From NCBI RefSeq assembly GCF_900046455.1, contig NZ_FCOT01000008.1, forward strand, positions 124,001 to 188,000: a DNA stretch of 64,000 bases, given 5' to 3'. Origin of the DNA: Cellulomonas timonensis (GTDB lineage Bacteria > Actinomycetota > Actinomycetes > Actinomycetales > Cellulomonadaceae). Below the pieces are notes generated by a model. It was not told the DNA's origin, ran no database searches, and saw only the letters and a program-made list of their open reading frames with translations. Below are positions 1 to 11,088 of the stretch, in pieces (position 1 is the first letter of the stretch; every line of letters begins with the position of its first letter). The position numbers and the translations under genes were made by a program.

Positions 1-564
1 CACCAGTTCCTCGTGGAGCAGCTCGCCGACCTGAAGAAGTCCCGCGCGGACCTGCTGGAGATCGTCCGGGAGATCGACGAGCGCGTCGAGCAGGTCTTCG
101 CCGACGCGTACCGGGACACCGCCGAGCAGTTCGACCGCGTCTTCCCCCGGCTGTTCCCCGGCGGCGAGGGCCGCCTGGTGCTCACCGACCCGGGCAACAT
201 GCTCACCACGGGCATCGAGGTCGAGGCCCGTCCGGCCGGCAAGAAGGTCAAGCGGCTGTCGTTGCTGTCCGGCGGGGAGCGCTCGCTCACGGCCGTCGCG
301 CTGCTCGTCGCGATCTTCAAGGCCAGGCCGAGCCCGTTCTACGTCATGGACGAGGTGGAGGCCGCGCTCGACGACGCGAACTTGGGGCGGCTGCTCGGGC
401 TGTTCCGCGAGCTGCAGGAGGACTCGCAGCTCATCGTCGTCACCCACCAGAAGCGCACCATGGAGATCGCCGACGCCCTGTACGGGGTGACCATGCGCGG
501 CGACGGTGTGACCACCGTCATCAGCCAGCGGATGCGCGAGGAGGCGCCTGCCCCGCTGGGCTGA
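1..564 (+). CDS. smc: Chromosome segregation ATPase SMC, C-terminal fragment
   Basis: Only the last 187 residues are present; the gene enters from the left edge in frame 1. SMC forms the ATPase core of the condensin complex that organises and segregates the chromosome. The visible part is the end of the second coiled-coil arm followed by the C-terminal half of the ATPase head: the ABC-type signature LSGGER near residue 88, the Walker B segment [13 protein letters not shown] near 113-125, and the H-loop [10 protein letters not shown] near 146-155. These three elements in this order and spacing are diagnostic of SMC heads. It is followed by a small membrane protein gene and ftsY, the usual actinobacterial order. 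Confidence 0.95.
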   Translation, partial: HQFLVEQLADLKKSRADLLEIVREIDERVEQVFADAYRDTAEQFDRVFPRLFPGGEGRLVLTDPGNMLTTGIEVEARPAGKKVKRLSLLSGGERSLTAVALLVAIFKARPSPFYVMDEVEAALDDANLGRLLGLFRELQEDSQLIVVTHQKRTMEIADALYGVTMRGDGVTTVISQRMREEAPAPLG

Positions 565-666
565 CCGCGATGGCGCCCGGATGGCGCGGGGATGTGAATG
601 TTCTGTGGCAGTTGCCGGTCTCGACCGCCCTGGCCGTGACCCCGCCTTCGCCCCACGGATACTGGG

Positions 667-1020
667 GTGATGACAGCCGTCGTCGTGTGGACCATCATCG
701 CGCTCGCCTCTGGGGCGGGCGTGCTCCTCGTCGCGAGCGTGGCGTCCCGTGAGCCTGGCGACCGGGGGCTGAGGTCAGGCCTCGAGGACCTGCGCAACGG
801 CGTGGTCGGCCTGGTGACGCGACGCGACCGGAACGACCCCGATCGGGCTGCCGTCCGTGAGTCCGCCGAGCCGGTGGACGTGCGGCTCGACGAGTTCCTG
901 AGCGCGACAGCCGTGGACGAGGACGCCTACCTGCACGCGGACGACATCACCGACACGTTGGCCAAGGCGCGGGAGAAGGCCGCCCGCACGGTCCCGTGGC
1001 TCGGCCGGCGCTCCGCCTGA
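667..1020 (+). CDS. Small single-pass membrane protein of unknown function
   Basis: This gene encodes about 117 residues. One hydrophobic segment (about residues 3-25) is followed by a charged, probably cytoplasmic tail with acidic stretches and a basic end. I do not recognise a family. A GTG at 667 and an ATG at 670 are both possible starts. No convincing ribosome binding site is visible; a GATACT hexamer at 658-663 sits only a few bases upstream, so the message could be leaderless. It lies between smc and ftsY on the same strand, where actinobacteria often carry a small uncharacterised protein. Codon usage matches its neighbours. Confidence 0.7.
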   Translation: MMTAVVVWTIIALASGAGVLLVASVASREPGDRGLRSGLEDLRNGVVGLVTRRDRNDPDRAAVRESAEPVDVRLDEFLSATAVDEDAYLHADDITDTLAKAREKAARTVPWLGRRSA

Positions 1021-1078
1021 CGCCTCCGCGTCGGGCCGGGCGTCGAGCGCCCTGGACGAATGCTGAGAGACTGGCCGC

Positions 1079-2311
1079 GTGGACAACGACCTCCTGACAG
1101 CGCTCTTCGTCGGTGTGCCCTCGCTCTTCGCGATCGCGACCGCAGCCGTCCTCGTCGCCCGGCGACGCTCGCCCGGCGGCACGGACACGGACGCCCAGCG
1201 GCCCACCGGCTCTGACGCCGACCACCCGGCGACCGGCGGGACCCTTGTCGAGCCGCGCCCGTCCGCCGAGGCGGGCACGGAGGAGGCCGCGGCGCCCGAG
1301 GTGGAGGAGGTCCCGGACCTCGAGGAGGCGCCTCCGCTCGAGGTCCCGGCGCCTGCGACGGGCCGCCTGGCCCGGCTGCGCGACCGGCTCTCCCGCTCGG
1401 GCTCGCCGCTCGGCGCCCGGCTGCTCGCGGTGCTGTCCCGCGACCACCTCACCGAGGACGACTGGGACGAGCTCGAGGAGACGCTGCTCCTCGCCGACGT
1501 GGGCGCGGGGCCGTCCGGCGAGCTCATCGACGCGCTCCGCACGCAGGTCCGCGTCCAGGGCGTCAAGGAGCCCGCGCAGGTCCGCGCGATGCTGCGCGAG
1601 CAGCTCCTGGCCCTCGTGGACCCCACGCTCGACCGCTCCCTGGCAACCGACCCGAACCGGCGCGAGGCTGGCGAGGGCGACGCGGCCTCCACGACCACGG
1701 TCCCCGCGGTCGTCCTGGTCGTCGGCGTGAACGGCACCGGCAAGACGACCACCGTCGGCAAGCTCGCCCGGGTGCTCGTGGCGGAGGGCCGCACGGTGGT
1801 GCTCGGCGCGGCCGACACGTTCCGCGCGGCGGCGGCCGACCAGCTCGAGACGTGGGGCTCCCGCGTCGGGGTGCCCACGGTGCGCTCTGACCGGGATGGC
1901 GCCGATCCGGCCGCCGTCGCGTTCGACGCGGTGCGCACGGGTGTGCGTGACGGTGTCGACGTGGTGCTGGTCGACACGGCCGGCCGCCTGCAGAACAAGG
2001 CCGGGCTGATGGACGAGCTGGGCAAGATCACGCGTGTCATCACGCGCGAGGCCCCGCTGTCGGAGGTCCTGCTCGTGCTGGACGCCACCACCGGCCAGAA
2101 CGGCCTTAACCAGGCGCGGGTGTTCGCGGAGGTGGCAGGTGTCACGGGCATCGTGCTCACCAAGCTCGACGGGACCGCGAAGGGCGGCATCGTCATCGCG
2201 GTGCAGCGCGAGCTGGGCGTGCCGGTGAAGCTCGTCGGGCTCGGCGAGGGCCCGGACGACTTGGCGCCGTTCGACCCCGAGGCGTTCGTCGACGGGCTGC
2301 TCGGCGACTGA
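1079..2311 (+). CDS. ftsY: Signal recognition particle receptor FtsY
   Basis: FtsY is the membrane-bound SRP receptor GTPase. It docks the SRP (Ffh plus 4.5S RNA) carrying ribosome-nascent chains and passes them to the Sec translocon. The 410-residue protein has an N-terminal hydrophobic anchor (about 5-27), an acidic Pro/Glu-rich linker (about 55-100), the helical N domain, and the G domain with P-loop GVNGTGKT at 216-223, then ADTFRAAAADQL, DTAGRL and TKLDGTAKGG. The N-terminal membrane anchor is the form usual in actinobacteria. The start is a GTG. It is placed between smc and the amtB module, with ffh further downstream. Confidence 0.95.
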   Translation: MDNDLLTALFVGVPSLFAIATAAVLVARRRSPGGTDTDAQRPTGSDADHPATGGTLVEPRPSAEAGTEEAAAPEVEEVPDLEEAPPLEVPAPATGRLARLRDRLSRSGSPLGARLLAVLSRDHLTEDDWDELEETLLLADVGAGPSGELIDALRTQVRVQGVKEPAQVRAMLREQLLALVDPTLDRSLATDPNRREAGEGDAASTTTVPAVVLVVGVNGTGKTTTVGKLARVLVAEGRTVVLGAADTFRAAAADQLETWGSRVGVPTVRSDRDGADPAAVAFDAVRTGVRDGVDVVLVDTAGRLQNKAGLMDELGKITRVITREAPLSEVLLVLDATTGQNGLNQARVFAEVAGVTGIVLTKLDGTAKGGIVIAVQRELGVPVKLVGLGEGPDDLAPFDPEAFVDGLLGD

Positions 2312-2337
2312 GCCGGTCCTGGGCAGTTGTCCAAGCC

Positions 2338-2384
2338 GAAACCGAACGTTTACGCCCACCGCGTCGCTGTCACATCCCTGTAAC
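2338..2384 (+). promoter_or_regulatory. Possible GlnR-type operator upstream of amtB
   Basis: Two pairs of half-sites spaced as in actinobacterial GlnR boxes are visible: GAAAC-N6-TTTAC at 2338-2353 and GTCAC-N6-GTAAC at 2369-2384. The reported GlnR consensus is roughly GTnAC-N6-GAAAC, so agreement is partial. The site lies 84-130 bases before amtB, whose operon is a classical nitrogen-limitation target. The GlnR gene is not in the window, so this is an inference from spacing and context. Confidence 0.35.
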
Positions 2385-2467
2385 CATCTCCGCTCCTTCT
2401 GGAAACGCCGCTCGCCGAAAGTGGAACCCGACCGGCCGTTCGGCTGGCGAGGGGAGAGGCGATCCAC

Positions 2468-4107
<1,640 letters not shown>

Positions 4108-4129
4108 GCAGGACGGTTCGACTGATCAC

Positions 4130-5914
4130 ATGAGACACGGACGGCCGCCCGCAGGGGGCGCGGCCGAGGACGGGTCCGCCGAGGTCCCGTGCCCCGCTGC
4201 CATCGGGGTACGGGACCTCAAGGCTGAACGGCTCGACCTCGCGGCCCGCCTCACCGGCCCGGGCCAGGACGGGACCACACGACGGCGCGCCGGCGTCGAC
4301 CTCGTCCACCGCCGGCTCGCGGAGCTGTGGGAGGACGCGACCGGCGGGGAGCTGACGGGCATCGCGCTCGGGGCGGTCGGCAGCATCGGGCGCGGGGACG
4401 CGAGCCCGATGAGCGACCTCGACCTGCTGCTGGTGCACGAGGGCCGGGGCCATAGCGCCGAGGACGTGGCCGCGCTCGCCCAGCGGCTCTGGTATCCCGT
4501 CTGGGATGCCGGCCTGGACCTCGACCACGCGGTGCGCTCGCTCGCGCAGTGCCGGCAGGTCGCCTCCCGGGACCTGCCGGCGGCGGTCGGCCTGCTGGAC
4601 CTGCAGCCGGTGGCCGGGGACCCGTTGGTCATCCACCACGCGCAGTCGGCGCTGCTCGCCGACTGGCGCTCCGCGGCCCGCCGCCGGCTGCCGGAGCTGC
4701 TGGCCACGGCCCGGCAGCGCGCCGAGCGGCACGGCGAGCTCGCCTACCTCATCGAGCCGGACCTCAAGGAGGCGCGGGGCGGCATTCGTGACGCCGTGGT
4801 GCTGTCCGCCCTCGCCGCCACCTGGCTCACCGACCGCCCGCACGGCGCCGTCGACACGGCGTACGAGCACCTGCTCGACGTGCGTGACGCGCTCCAGGTG
4901 GTCACCCGCAGGCACACGAACCGCCTGCTGCTGGCCGACCAGGACGAGGTCGCGGAGCTGGCGGGCTTCGACGACCGCGACGACCTGCTCGCGAGCCTCG
5001 CGGAGTCGGGCCGGATCATCTCGTACGCCCTCGACACGACGGTCCGCAACGCCCGGCAGGCGCTGCAACGGCCCGCGCGCAAGCCGGTGCTCGTGCGCGG
5101 CCGCCGCACGGCGCCGCGCCTGCGGCCGGTGGGCGAGGGGCTCGTGGAGCACGACGGCGAGATCGTGCTCGCGGTCGACGCACGACCGGGCGAGGACCCG
5201 CTGCTCTCCTTGCGCGCCGCCGCGACGGCCGCCCGCACCGGCCTGACCCTCTCGCCGGTGACGGTGGCGAGCCTGATGCGGACGCCGGCGCTCGAGACGC
5301 CCTGGCCCCGGGCGGCGCGCACGTCGCTGCTCCAGCTCCTGGGATCGGGCCACGCGCAGGTCCCCGTGTGGGAGGCGCTCGACCTGTCCGGGGTGGTGAC
5401 CACCTGGATCCCCGAGTGGGCGGCGGTGCGCAACCGGCCCCAGCGCTCGCCGATCCACCGGCACACGGTGGACCGGCACCTGGTGGAGACGGTCGCCCAG
5501 GCGGGCCGGGCCCGACGGCTGGTGGCGCGCGGGGACGTGCTGCTGCTCGCGGCCCTGCTGCACGACATCGGCAAGCGGCCCGGCGCCGGGGACCACTCGA
5601 CCGAGGGCGCCCGGCTGGCGGGCCCCATCGTCACGCGGATGGGTTTCGACGACCAGGACGCCGCGGACGTCACCCGACTCGTCCGCCATCACCTGACGTT
5701 GGCGGAGCTCGCCACCACCGCCGATCCGGACGACCCGGCGACGGTTGCGGCGCTGCTCGACGCCGTCGACGGGAGGCTCGACGTGCTCGAGCTGCTCCGG
5801 GCGCTGACGGAGGCCGACGCGACCGCGGCGGGGCCCGCCACCTGGACCGCGTGGCGGGCCCGGCTCGTCGACGACCTGACCGCGCGGGCGGCAGGTACGC
5901 TGGGACGTCCGTGA
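4130..5914 (+). CDS. glnD: PII nucleotidyltransferase/hydrolase GlnD, short form without ACT domains
   Basis: GlnD attaches a nucleotide to the PII T-loop tyrosine and removes it again, according to glutamine level. The nucleotidyltransferase motif ([10 protein letters not shown] followed by SDLDLLL) is at about residues 84-102. The HD hydrolase motif [12 protein letters not shown] is at about 470-482. At 594 residues the protein is clearly shorter than the family, which is about 800-890 residues with two glutamine-sensing ACT domains after the HD domain. Here translation stops about 115 residues after the HD motif, and ffh starts 27 bases later, so no ACT region remains. No frameshifted remnant is visible. 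It may be a natural short form or a deletion. Confidence 0.9.
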   Translation: MRHGRPPAGGAAEDGSAEVPCPAAIGVRDLKAERLDLAARLTGPGQDGTTRRRAGVDLVHRRLAELWEDATGGELTGIALGAVGSIGRGDASPMSDLDLLLVHEGRGHSAEDVAALAQRLWYPVWDAGLDLDHAVRSLAQCRQVASRDLPAAVGLLDLQPVAGDPLVIHHAQSALLADWRSAARRRLPELLATARQRAERHGELAYLIEPDLKEARGGIRDAVVLSALAATWLTDRPHGAVDTAYEHLLDVRDALQVVTRRHTNRLLLADQDEVAELAGFDDRDDLLASLAESGRIISYALDTTVRNARQALQRPARKPVLVRGRRTAPRLRPVGEGLVEHDGEIVLAVDARPGEDPLLSLRAAATAARTGLTLSPVTVASLMRTPALETPWPRAARTSLLQLLGSGHAQVPVWEALDLSGVVTTWIPEWAAVRNRPQRSPIHRHTVDRHLVETVAQAGRARRLVARGDVLLLAALLHDIGKRPGAGDHSTEGARLAGPIVTRMGFDDQDAADVTRLVRHHLTLAELATTADPDDPATVAALLDAVDGRLDVLELLRALTEADATAAGPATWTAWRARLVDDLTARAAGTLGRP

Positions 5915-5941
5915 TCCCGAGAAGAGCGTGAGGATCCAGCG

Positions 5942-7549
5942 GTGTTCGCCACCCTGTCCGACCGACTGACGTCGACCTTCAAGAACCTCCGCACCAAGGG
6001 GCGCCTGTCCGAGGCGGACATTGACGCCACAGTGCGCGAGATCCGCCGTGCGCTGCTCGACGCCGACGTCGCCGTCCCCGTCGTGCGCGCCTTCACGGGC
6101 GCCGTCCGCGAGCGGGCGCTGTCCATCGAGGTCTCCGGCGCGCTCAACCCCGCCCAGCAGGTCGTCAAGATCGTCAACGACGAGCTGGTGGCGATCCTCG
6201 GCGGCGAGAACCGTCCGCTGCGCCTGGCCAAGAACCCGCCGAGCGTGATCATGCTCGCGGGCCTCCAGGGCGCCGGCAAGACGACGCTCGCCGGCAAGCT
6301 CGCGCTGCACCTGCGCGAGCAGGGGCACACCCCGCTGCTGGTCGCCGCCGACCTGCAGCGTCCGAACGCCGTCACGCAGCTGCAGATCGTGGGGGAGCGG
6401 GCCGGCGTGCCCGTCTTCGCCCCGCACCCCGGCAACCAGGGCCACGGCGAGGTCGACCCCGGCTTCGGCGACCCCGTGGGCGTGGCCCGCGAGGGCCTCG
6501 CCGCGGCGAAGGCCCGCCAGCACGACGTCCTGATCGTCGACACCGCCGGCCGCCTGGGCGTCGACGCGGAGCTCATGGCGCAGGCCGCGGACATCCGCGA
6601 CGCCGTGCAGCCCGACGAGATCCTGTTCGTCATCGACGCGATGATCGGCCAGGACGCCGTCGCGACAGCGCAGGCCTTCGCCGACGGCGTCGACTTCACC
6701 GGCGTGGTGCTCTCCAAGCTCGACGGCGACGCGCGTGGTGGCGCGGCCCTGTCGGTGGCCTCGGTCACCGGCCGCCCCATCCTGTACGCCTCCACGGGTG
6801 AGAAGCTCACCGACTTCGAGGTCTTCCACCCCGACCGCATGGCCTCGCGCATCCTCGACATGGGTGACGTGCTCACCCTCATCGAGCAGGCCGAGAAGGC
6901 CTTCGACGCCGACCAGGCCGAGGCGATGGCCGGCAAGATCGCGAGCGGCGAGGACTTCACGCTCGAGGACTTCCTGCAGCAGATGCAGGCCATGAAGAAC
7001 ATGGGCTCGATGAAGAAGATGCTCGGCATGCTGCCGGGCATGGGCCAGATGCGCGAGGCCCTGGACAACTTCGACGAGCGCGAGGTCGACCGCATCGAGG
7101 CGATCATCCGCTCGATGACGCCCGCCGAGCGCCGCACCCCCAAGATCATCAACGGCTCGCGCCGTGCCCGCATCGCCCGCGGCTCGGGCACCACGCCGAG
7201 TGACGTCAACGGGCTGCTCGACCGGTTCGCCGGCGCGCAGAAGATGATGCGCCAGATGGCCCGCAGCGGCGGCATGCCGATGCCGGGGATGGGCAACCTG
7301 CCGGGCATGGGCGGCAAGAAGTCGCGTGGCCGCGTCGCGCCCCCGCCCAAGCGCAAGGGCAAGGTCGCCAAGTCCGGCAACCCGGCCAAGCGCGCGGAGC
7401 AGGAGCGGCTCGCCGCCGACCGCGCGGCCGGCATCGCCCCGGCGGCGCCGAAGGGCTCGGCCTTCGGGCTGGGCGGGGCCAAGGAGCCGGAGCAGGTGGA
7501 CCCGTCCACCATCGACCTGGGCGCACTGGGCAAGTTCCTCGGGCGCTGA
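5942..7549 (+). CDS. ffh: Signal recognition particle protein Ffh
   Basis: The GTPase and signal-sequence-binding subunit of SRP, partner of FtsY encoded upstream. The 535-residue protein contains the N domain (1-90), the G domain with P-loop GLQGAGKT at 107-114, DLQRPNAVTQLQ, DTAGRL and SKLDGDARGG, and a methionine-rich M domain from about 345 with repeated M/G patches (MKNMGSMKKMLGMLPGMG). The RNA-binding segment around INGSRRARIARGSG is present. The C-terminus is extended with basic, Ala/Lys-rich residues. The start is a GTG at 5942 preceded by gtgaggatcc. Its position after glnD is normal for actinobacteria. Confidence 0.96.
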   Translation: MFATLSDRLTSTFKNLRTKGRLSEADIDATVREIRRALLDADVAVPVVRAFTGAVRERALSIEVSGALNPAQQVVKIVNDELVAILGGENRPLRLAKNPPSVIMLAGLQGAGKTTLAGKLALHLREQGHTPLLVAADLQRPNAVTQLQIVGERAGVPVFAPHPGNQGHGEVDPGFGDPVGVAREGLAAAKARQHDVLIVDTAGRLGVDAELMAQAADIRDAVQPDEILFVIDAMIGQDAVATAQAFADGVDFTGVVLSKLDGDARGGAALSVASVTGRPILYASTGEKLTDFEVFHPDRMASRILDMGDVLTLIEQAEKAFDADQAEAMAGKIASGEDFTLEDFLQQMQAMKNMGSMKKMLGMLPGMGQMREALDNFDEREVDRIEAIIRSMTPAERRTPKIINGSRRARIARGSGTTPSDVNGLLDRFAGAQKMMRQMARSGGMPMPGMGNLPGMGGKKSRGRVAPPPKRKGKVAKSGNPAKRAEQERLAADRAAGIAPAAPKGSAFGLGGAKEPEQVDPSTIDLGALGKFLGR

Positions 7550-7569
7550 CTGGTGACAAGGGCTGACGC

Positions 7570-8688
7570 GTGACAGAGCCGGTCGCCGCCGCGCAGGTGC
7601 TGCACCTGCGCGGCCCGGTGCTCCTCGACGACGAGCGGGAGGCCGCCGAGGCGTGGGTGGTCGGCGGCCGTGTGACGTTCGAGCGTCCGCACGCCTCGGC
7701 CGGTGACGTGGCGGAGGTCGAGGGCTGGGTCGTCCCCGGGCTCGTCGACGTGCACTGCCACATCGGGCTCGGCGCGGACGGGCCCGTGGACCAGCAGGCC
7801 GCCCGGGCGCAGGCTCTGGCGGACCGCGACTCGGGCGTGCTGCTGGTGCGGGACGCAGGCTCCCCGGCGGACACCGCATGGGTGCACGACGACGACGACC
7901 TCCCGCGCCTGATCCGGGCGGGGCGGCACCTGGCCCGCCCCAAGCGGTACCTGCGGCATTACGGCCGCGAGCTCGCCACCCCTGCGGAGCTGGCGGACGC
8001 GGTCGCCGAGGAGGCGGCGCGCGGCGACGGCTGGGTCAAGGTCGTCGCGGACTGGATCGACCGCGACCTGGGCGCCGACGGCGACCTGACACCGCTGTGG
8101 CCCGCGGACGTCCTCGCCCAGGCGATCGGCGCCGCGCACGCCGCCGGCGCCCGCGTGACGGCGCACACCTTCTCCGGCGAGGCCCTCGACCCGCTGCTCG
8201 ACGCGGGCGTGGACTGCCTCGAGCACGCCACCGGCGCCGACGCCGGGCAGATCGAGCGCATCGCCGCCGCGGGGATCCCGGTGACGCCGACGCTGCTGCA
8301 GGTCGCGCAGTTCGAGGCCATCGCCGCGCAGGCCGACGGCCGCTACCCCCGCTTCGCGGCGCGGCTGCGCAGGCTGCACGCCCGGCGCCACCAGCACGTG
8401 CGGGACCTGCACGACGCCGGGGTGCGGCTCCTGGTCGGCACGGACGCGGGCGGCACCATCGGGCACGGGCGGATCGCCGACGAGGCCGCGGAGCTGGTCG
8501 CGGCGGGCGTCCCGGACCGCGAGGTGCTCGCCGCCGCGAGCTGGCGCACCCGCGCGTGGCTTGGCGTCCCGAGCCTGGCCGAGGGGGAGCCCGCCGACCT
8601 CGTCGTGCTGGCGGGCGACCCGCGCGAGGACATCCGGGTGCTCGCCGCGCCGCGTGCGGTAGTCCTGCGGGGGGCGCGCGTCCGCTGA
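7570..8688 (+). CDS. Amidohydrolase-family metal-dependent hydrolase
   Basis: A 372-residue cytoplasmic protein of the amidohydrolase superfamily. Visible metal-site elements are VDVHCHIG (His62 and His64), AHTFSG, CLEHATGAD and the late aspartate in GTDAGGTIGHG. The N-terminal and C-terminal strands (PLLL...VVLRGARVR pattern) fit the small beta-sandwich domain that flanks the barrel in imidazolonepropionase- or prolidase-like members. The substrate cannot be read from sequence. The GTG start lies 20 bases after the ffh stop and no signal peptide is present. It sits between ffh and the rpsP promoter, so it may be read through from ffh. Possible roles include cyclic amide or dipeptide hydrolysis. 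Confidence 0.85.
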   Translation: MTEPVAAAQVLHLRGPVLLDDEREAAEAWVVGGRVTFERPHASAGDVAEVEGWVVPGLVDVHCHIGLGADGPVDQQAARAQALADRDSGVLLVRDAGSPADTAWVHDDDDLPRLIRAGRHLARPKRYLRHYGRELATPAELADAVAEEAARGDGWVKVVADWIDRDLGADGDLTPLWPADVLAQAIGAAHAAGARVTAHTFSGEALDPLLDAGVDCLEHATGADAGQIERIAAAGIPVTPTLLQVAQFEAIAAQADGRYPRFAARLRRLHARRHQHVRDLHDAGVRLLVGTDAGGTIGHGRIADEAAELVAAGVPDREVLAAASWRTRAWLGVPSLAEGEPADLVVLAGDPREDIRVLAAPRAVVLRGARVR

Positions 8689-8737
8689 GCGGGTGGCGCT
8701 GTGCGCGCCGTCGGCCCAGGCCGCCGCCGGGAAGCGG

Positions 8738-8766
8738 TTGGGCGGACGCGCCGCGTCTGGCAGAAT
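8738..8766 (+). promoter_or_regulatory. Candidate promoter of the rpsP operon
   Basis: TTGGGC at 8738-8743 and CAGAAT at 8761-8766 are separated by 17 bases, an acceptable primary-sigma arrangement. The -10 lies in the string tggcagaatgt. A near copy (tggcagactgt) lies at 11110-11120 in front of rplS, supporting use as a ribosomal-protein promoter element. The leader to the rpsP start is about 125 bases. Confidence 0.5.
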
Positions 8767-8898
8767 GTCCTGCGTACTCGGTGCGTCTGGCCCCTCTACC
8801 CGGGCGTGACCGCGTCCTTCCGGCCTGACCCGTCCGCTCAACCCCACGAGCAATGGACCCGTCGGGCCACCACAGCAGAAACCAGGAGAGACCACACT

Positions 8899-9336
8899 GT
8901 GGCCACCAAGATCCGTCTGAAGCGTTTTGGCAAGATCCGGGCGCCGTACTACCGCGTCGTCGTCGCGGACTCGCGCACCAAGCGCGATGGCCGCGTCATC
9001 GAGGAGATCGGCAAGTACCACCCCACCGAGGAGCCCTCGCTCATCGACATCACGTCGGAGCGGGCGCAGTACTGGCTGAGCGTCGGCGCGCAGCCGACCG
9101 AGCAGGTCCTCGCGCTCCTGAAGATCACGGGTGACTGGCAGAAGTTCAAGGGCCTCCCGGGCGCCGAGGGCACCCTGCGCACCAAGGCCACGCCGGCCGA
9201 GGGCGATGTTGCGGCTGCCGTTGAGGCTGTCGCGCTCGACGCCGAGAAGGCCAAGGCCAAGGCGTCGGAGAAGAAGGCTGCCGCGAAGGCCGCCGAGGCT
9301 GCCGCGCCTGCCGCGTCCGAGGACGAGCAGGCCTGA
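8899..9336 (+). CDS. rpsP: 30S ribosomal protein S16
   Basis: S16 is a primary assembly protein of the 30S subunit. The 145-residue product begins [20 protein letters not shown] and carries the typical S16 core ([20 protein letters not shown], then a second half ending ...[12 protein letters not shown]). After about residue 95 it has an Ala/Lys/Glu-rich tail of roughly 50 residues, longer than E. coli S16 but common in actinobacteria. The GTG at 8899 is preceded by ccaggagagacc. An upstream in-frame extension is possible but lacks S16 similarity, so this start is preferred. It overlaps the next gene by one base (TGATG). Confidence 0.96.
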   Translation: MATKIRLKRFGKIRAPYYRVVVADSRTKRDGRVIEEIGKYHPTEEPSLIDITSERAQYWLSVGAQPTEQVLALLKITGDWQKFKGLPGAEGTLRTKATPAEGDVAAAVEAVALDAEKAKAKASEKKAAAKAAEAAAPAASEDEQA

Positions 9337-9575
9337 TGCTCGACGACGCGCTCGAGCACCTGGTGCGGGGCATCGTCGACCACCCGGACGACGTGCAGGT
9401 CAGCACGAAGTCCCTGCGTCGCGGTGAGCTCCTGGAGGTCCGGGTCCACCCGGACGACCTCGGGCGCGTCATCGGCCGCGGCGGTCGCACGGCGCGCGCG
9501 CTGCGCACCGTCGTCGGAGCCCTCTCGGCAGACGGCCCGGTCCGCGTCGACGTCGTCGACGTCGACCGCCGCTGA
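9336..9575 (+). CDS. KH-domain RNA-binding protein (KhpA-like)
   Basis: A 79-residue single KH-domain protein. The RNA-binding GxxG loop is visible as IGRGGRTARALRTVV, preceded by VRVHPDDLGRV. Small KH proteins at this position, between rpsP and rimM, are widespread in Gram-positive bacteria and are named KhpA/YlqC; they bind RNA broadly and influence translation or cell division. The ATG overlaps the rpsP stop (TGATG), so the two are coupled. It is followed by a strong hairpin before rimM. Confidence 0.9.
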   Translation: MLDDALEHLVRGIVDHPDDVQVSTKSLRRGELLEVRVHPDDLGRVIGRGGRTARALRTVVGALSADGPVRVDVVDVDRR

Positions 9576-9616
9576 CCTCCACGGTCAGCACCACGGCCGC
9601 TGCCCACGCAGCACAC

Positions 9617-9650
9617 AAGGCCCGGTCCCCTACCCTGGGGACCGGGCCTT
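9617..9650 (+). terminator. Strong stem-loop between the KH gene and rimM
   Basis: A perfect 14-bp inverted repeat (arms 9617-9630 and 9637-9650) encloses the hexaloop taccct. There is no T-run after it, as is common for high-G+C terminators. It lies inside a usually continuous operon, so it could attenuate, stabilise the upstream mRNA end or act as a processing site rather than stop transcription completely. Confidence 0.6.
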
Positions 9651-9702
9651 CGCTCTGCGCCCCCTGCGGGGCGAACCCTTCCTGAACTCGCGAGAGGACC
9701 TC

Positions 9703-10275
9703 ATGCAGCTCACCGTCGCCCGCATCGGCCGAGCCCTCGGACTGCGGGGTGAGGTCGTGCTCGACGTGCGCACCGACACCCCCGAGGAGCGCCTGGCCGT
9801 CGGCGCCGTGCTCCAGACCGTCCCCGCGTCCGCTGGACCGCTCACGGTCGAGCGCGCCCGCGCCCAGGCCGGCCGGTGGAGCGTGACATTCGCCCAGGTC
9901 CACGACCGTGAGGCCGCCGAGGCGCTGCGCGGCGTCGAGCTCGTCGTCGAGGAGGACGAGAGCGACGAGGAGGACGCCTGGTACCCGCATGAGCTCGCGG
10001 GGCTGCGGGCGGAGCATGTGGACGGACGCGTGCTCGGCGAGGTCATCGGCCTCGAGCACCTGCCCGCCCACGACGCGCTGCTGCTGCGCGAGACCTCCGG
10101 GGCGCGGACGCTGATCCCGTTCGTCCGCGCGATCGTCCCCGTCGTCGACGTCGCCGGGGGCCGGGTCGTCCTAGACCCGCCCGGCGGGCTGCTCGCCTCG
10201 GACGCCGCGAACCTGGTCGTCAGCGAGGAGACGGGCGCCGCGGGCTCGGCCGACCGCGTGGAGGACGAGGGCTGA
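9703..10275 (+). CDS. rimM: Ribosome maturation factor RimM
   Basis: RimM assists 16S processing and 30S head assembly through contact with S19. The 190-residue protein begins [25 protein letters not shown], the typical N-terminal RimM domain. The second PRC-barrel-like half is at about 95-170 ([42 protein letters not shown] and [10 protein letters not shown]). The ATG at 9703 is preceded by cgagaggacc. An upstream in-frame extension would run through the hairpin and is unlikely. The stop lies one base before the trmD GTG. Confidence 0.95.
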   Translation: MQLTVARIGRALGLRGEVVLDVRTDTPEERLAVGAVLQTVPASAGPLTVERARAQAGRWSVTFAQVHDREAAEALRGVELVVEEDESDEEDAWYPHELAGLRAEHVDGRVLGEVIGLEHLPAHDALLLRETSGARTLIPFVRAIVPVVDVAGGRVVLDPPGGLLASDAANLVVSEETGAAGSADRVEDEG

Positions 10276-10276
10276 C

Positions 10277-11080
10277 GTGCGCATCGACGTCGTCTCGATC
10301 TTCCCCGACTACCTGGCGCCCCTGGACCTGTCGCTCGTCGGCAAGGCCCGCACGTCCGGGATCCTCGACCTGCGCGTCCACGACCTGCGGGACTGGACCA
10401 CCGACCGGCACCGCACCGTCGACGACACTCCCTTCGGCGGCGGCGCCGGCATGGTCATGCGCCCCGACGTGTGGGGCACGGCGCTCGACGACGTGCTGCA
10501 CGAGGGCGCGCACCTGATGGTGCCGACCCCGTCCGGCGCGCCGCTGACCCAGCGTCGCGCGGAGGAGCTCGCCCACGAGCAGCAGATCGTGATCGCCTGC
10601 GGCCGCTACGAGGGGATCGACTCGCGGGTCGCCGAGCACTACGGCCAGCGCCCCGGAGTGCGGGTCAGCGAGTTCTCGATCGGCGACTACGTGCTCAACG
10701 GGGGAGAGGTCGCGGCCCTCGTGCTCATCGAGGCGGTCGCGCGGCTGCTGCCGGGCGTGGTCGGCAACCCGCACTCGCTGGTCGAGGAGTCGCATGGCGC
10801 CGCCGGGCTGCTCGAGTACCCGGTGTACACCAAGCCGCCGCAGTGGCAGGGGCACGAGGTCCCCGAGGTGCTGCTGTCCGGGCACCACGCGCGCATCGAG
10901 CGCTGGCGCCGGGACCAGGCGCTGCAGCGCACCGCCGCCCGTCGCCCCGACCTGGTGGCCGCGCTCGACCCGGCCTCGCTCGACCGTCACGACCTCGCGG
11001 TCCTCGCCGAGCGCGGCTGGTCCGTGGAGCAGGGGCGGCTGGTGCGCGATGCCGACGCCGGCCAGGCGCCGACGCCCTGA
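10277..11080 (+). CDS. trmD: tRNA (guanine37-N1)-methyltransferase TrmD
   Basis: TrmD methylates G37 next to the anticodon using S-adenosylmethionine, preventing +1 frameshifts. The 267-residue SPOUT-class protein shows [30 protein letters not shown], the trefoil-knot elements CGRYEGID and [31 protein letters not shown] (in parts), and the C-terminal helical domain. The start is a GTG at 10277, one base after the rimM stop. The order rpsP-KH-rimM-trmD-rplS is the conserved bacterial set. A 210-base gap to rplS holds a separate promoter. Confidence 0.96.
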   Translation: MRIDVVSIFPDYLAPLDLSLVGKARTSGILDLRVHDLRDWTTDRHRTVDDTPFGGGAGMVMRPDVWGTALDDVLHEGAHLMVPTPSGAPLTQRRAEELAHEQQIVIACGRYEGIDSRVAEHYGQRPGVRVSEFSIGDYVLNGGEVAALVLIEAVARLLPGVVGNPHSLVEESHGAAGLLEYPVYTKPPQWQGHEVPEVLLSGHHARIERWRRDQALQRTAARRPDLVAALDPASLDRHDLAVLAERGWSVEQGRLVRDADAGQAPTP

Positions 11081-11088
11081 CGGCCGGT

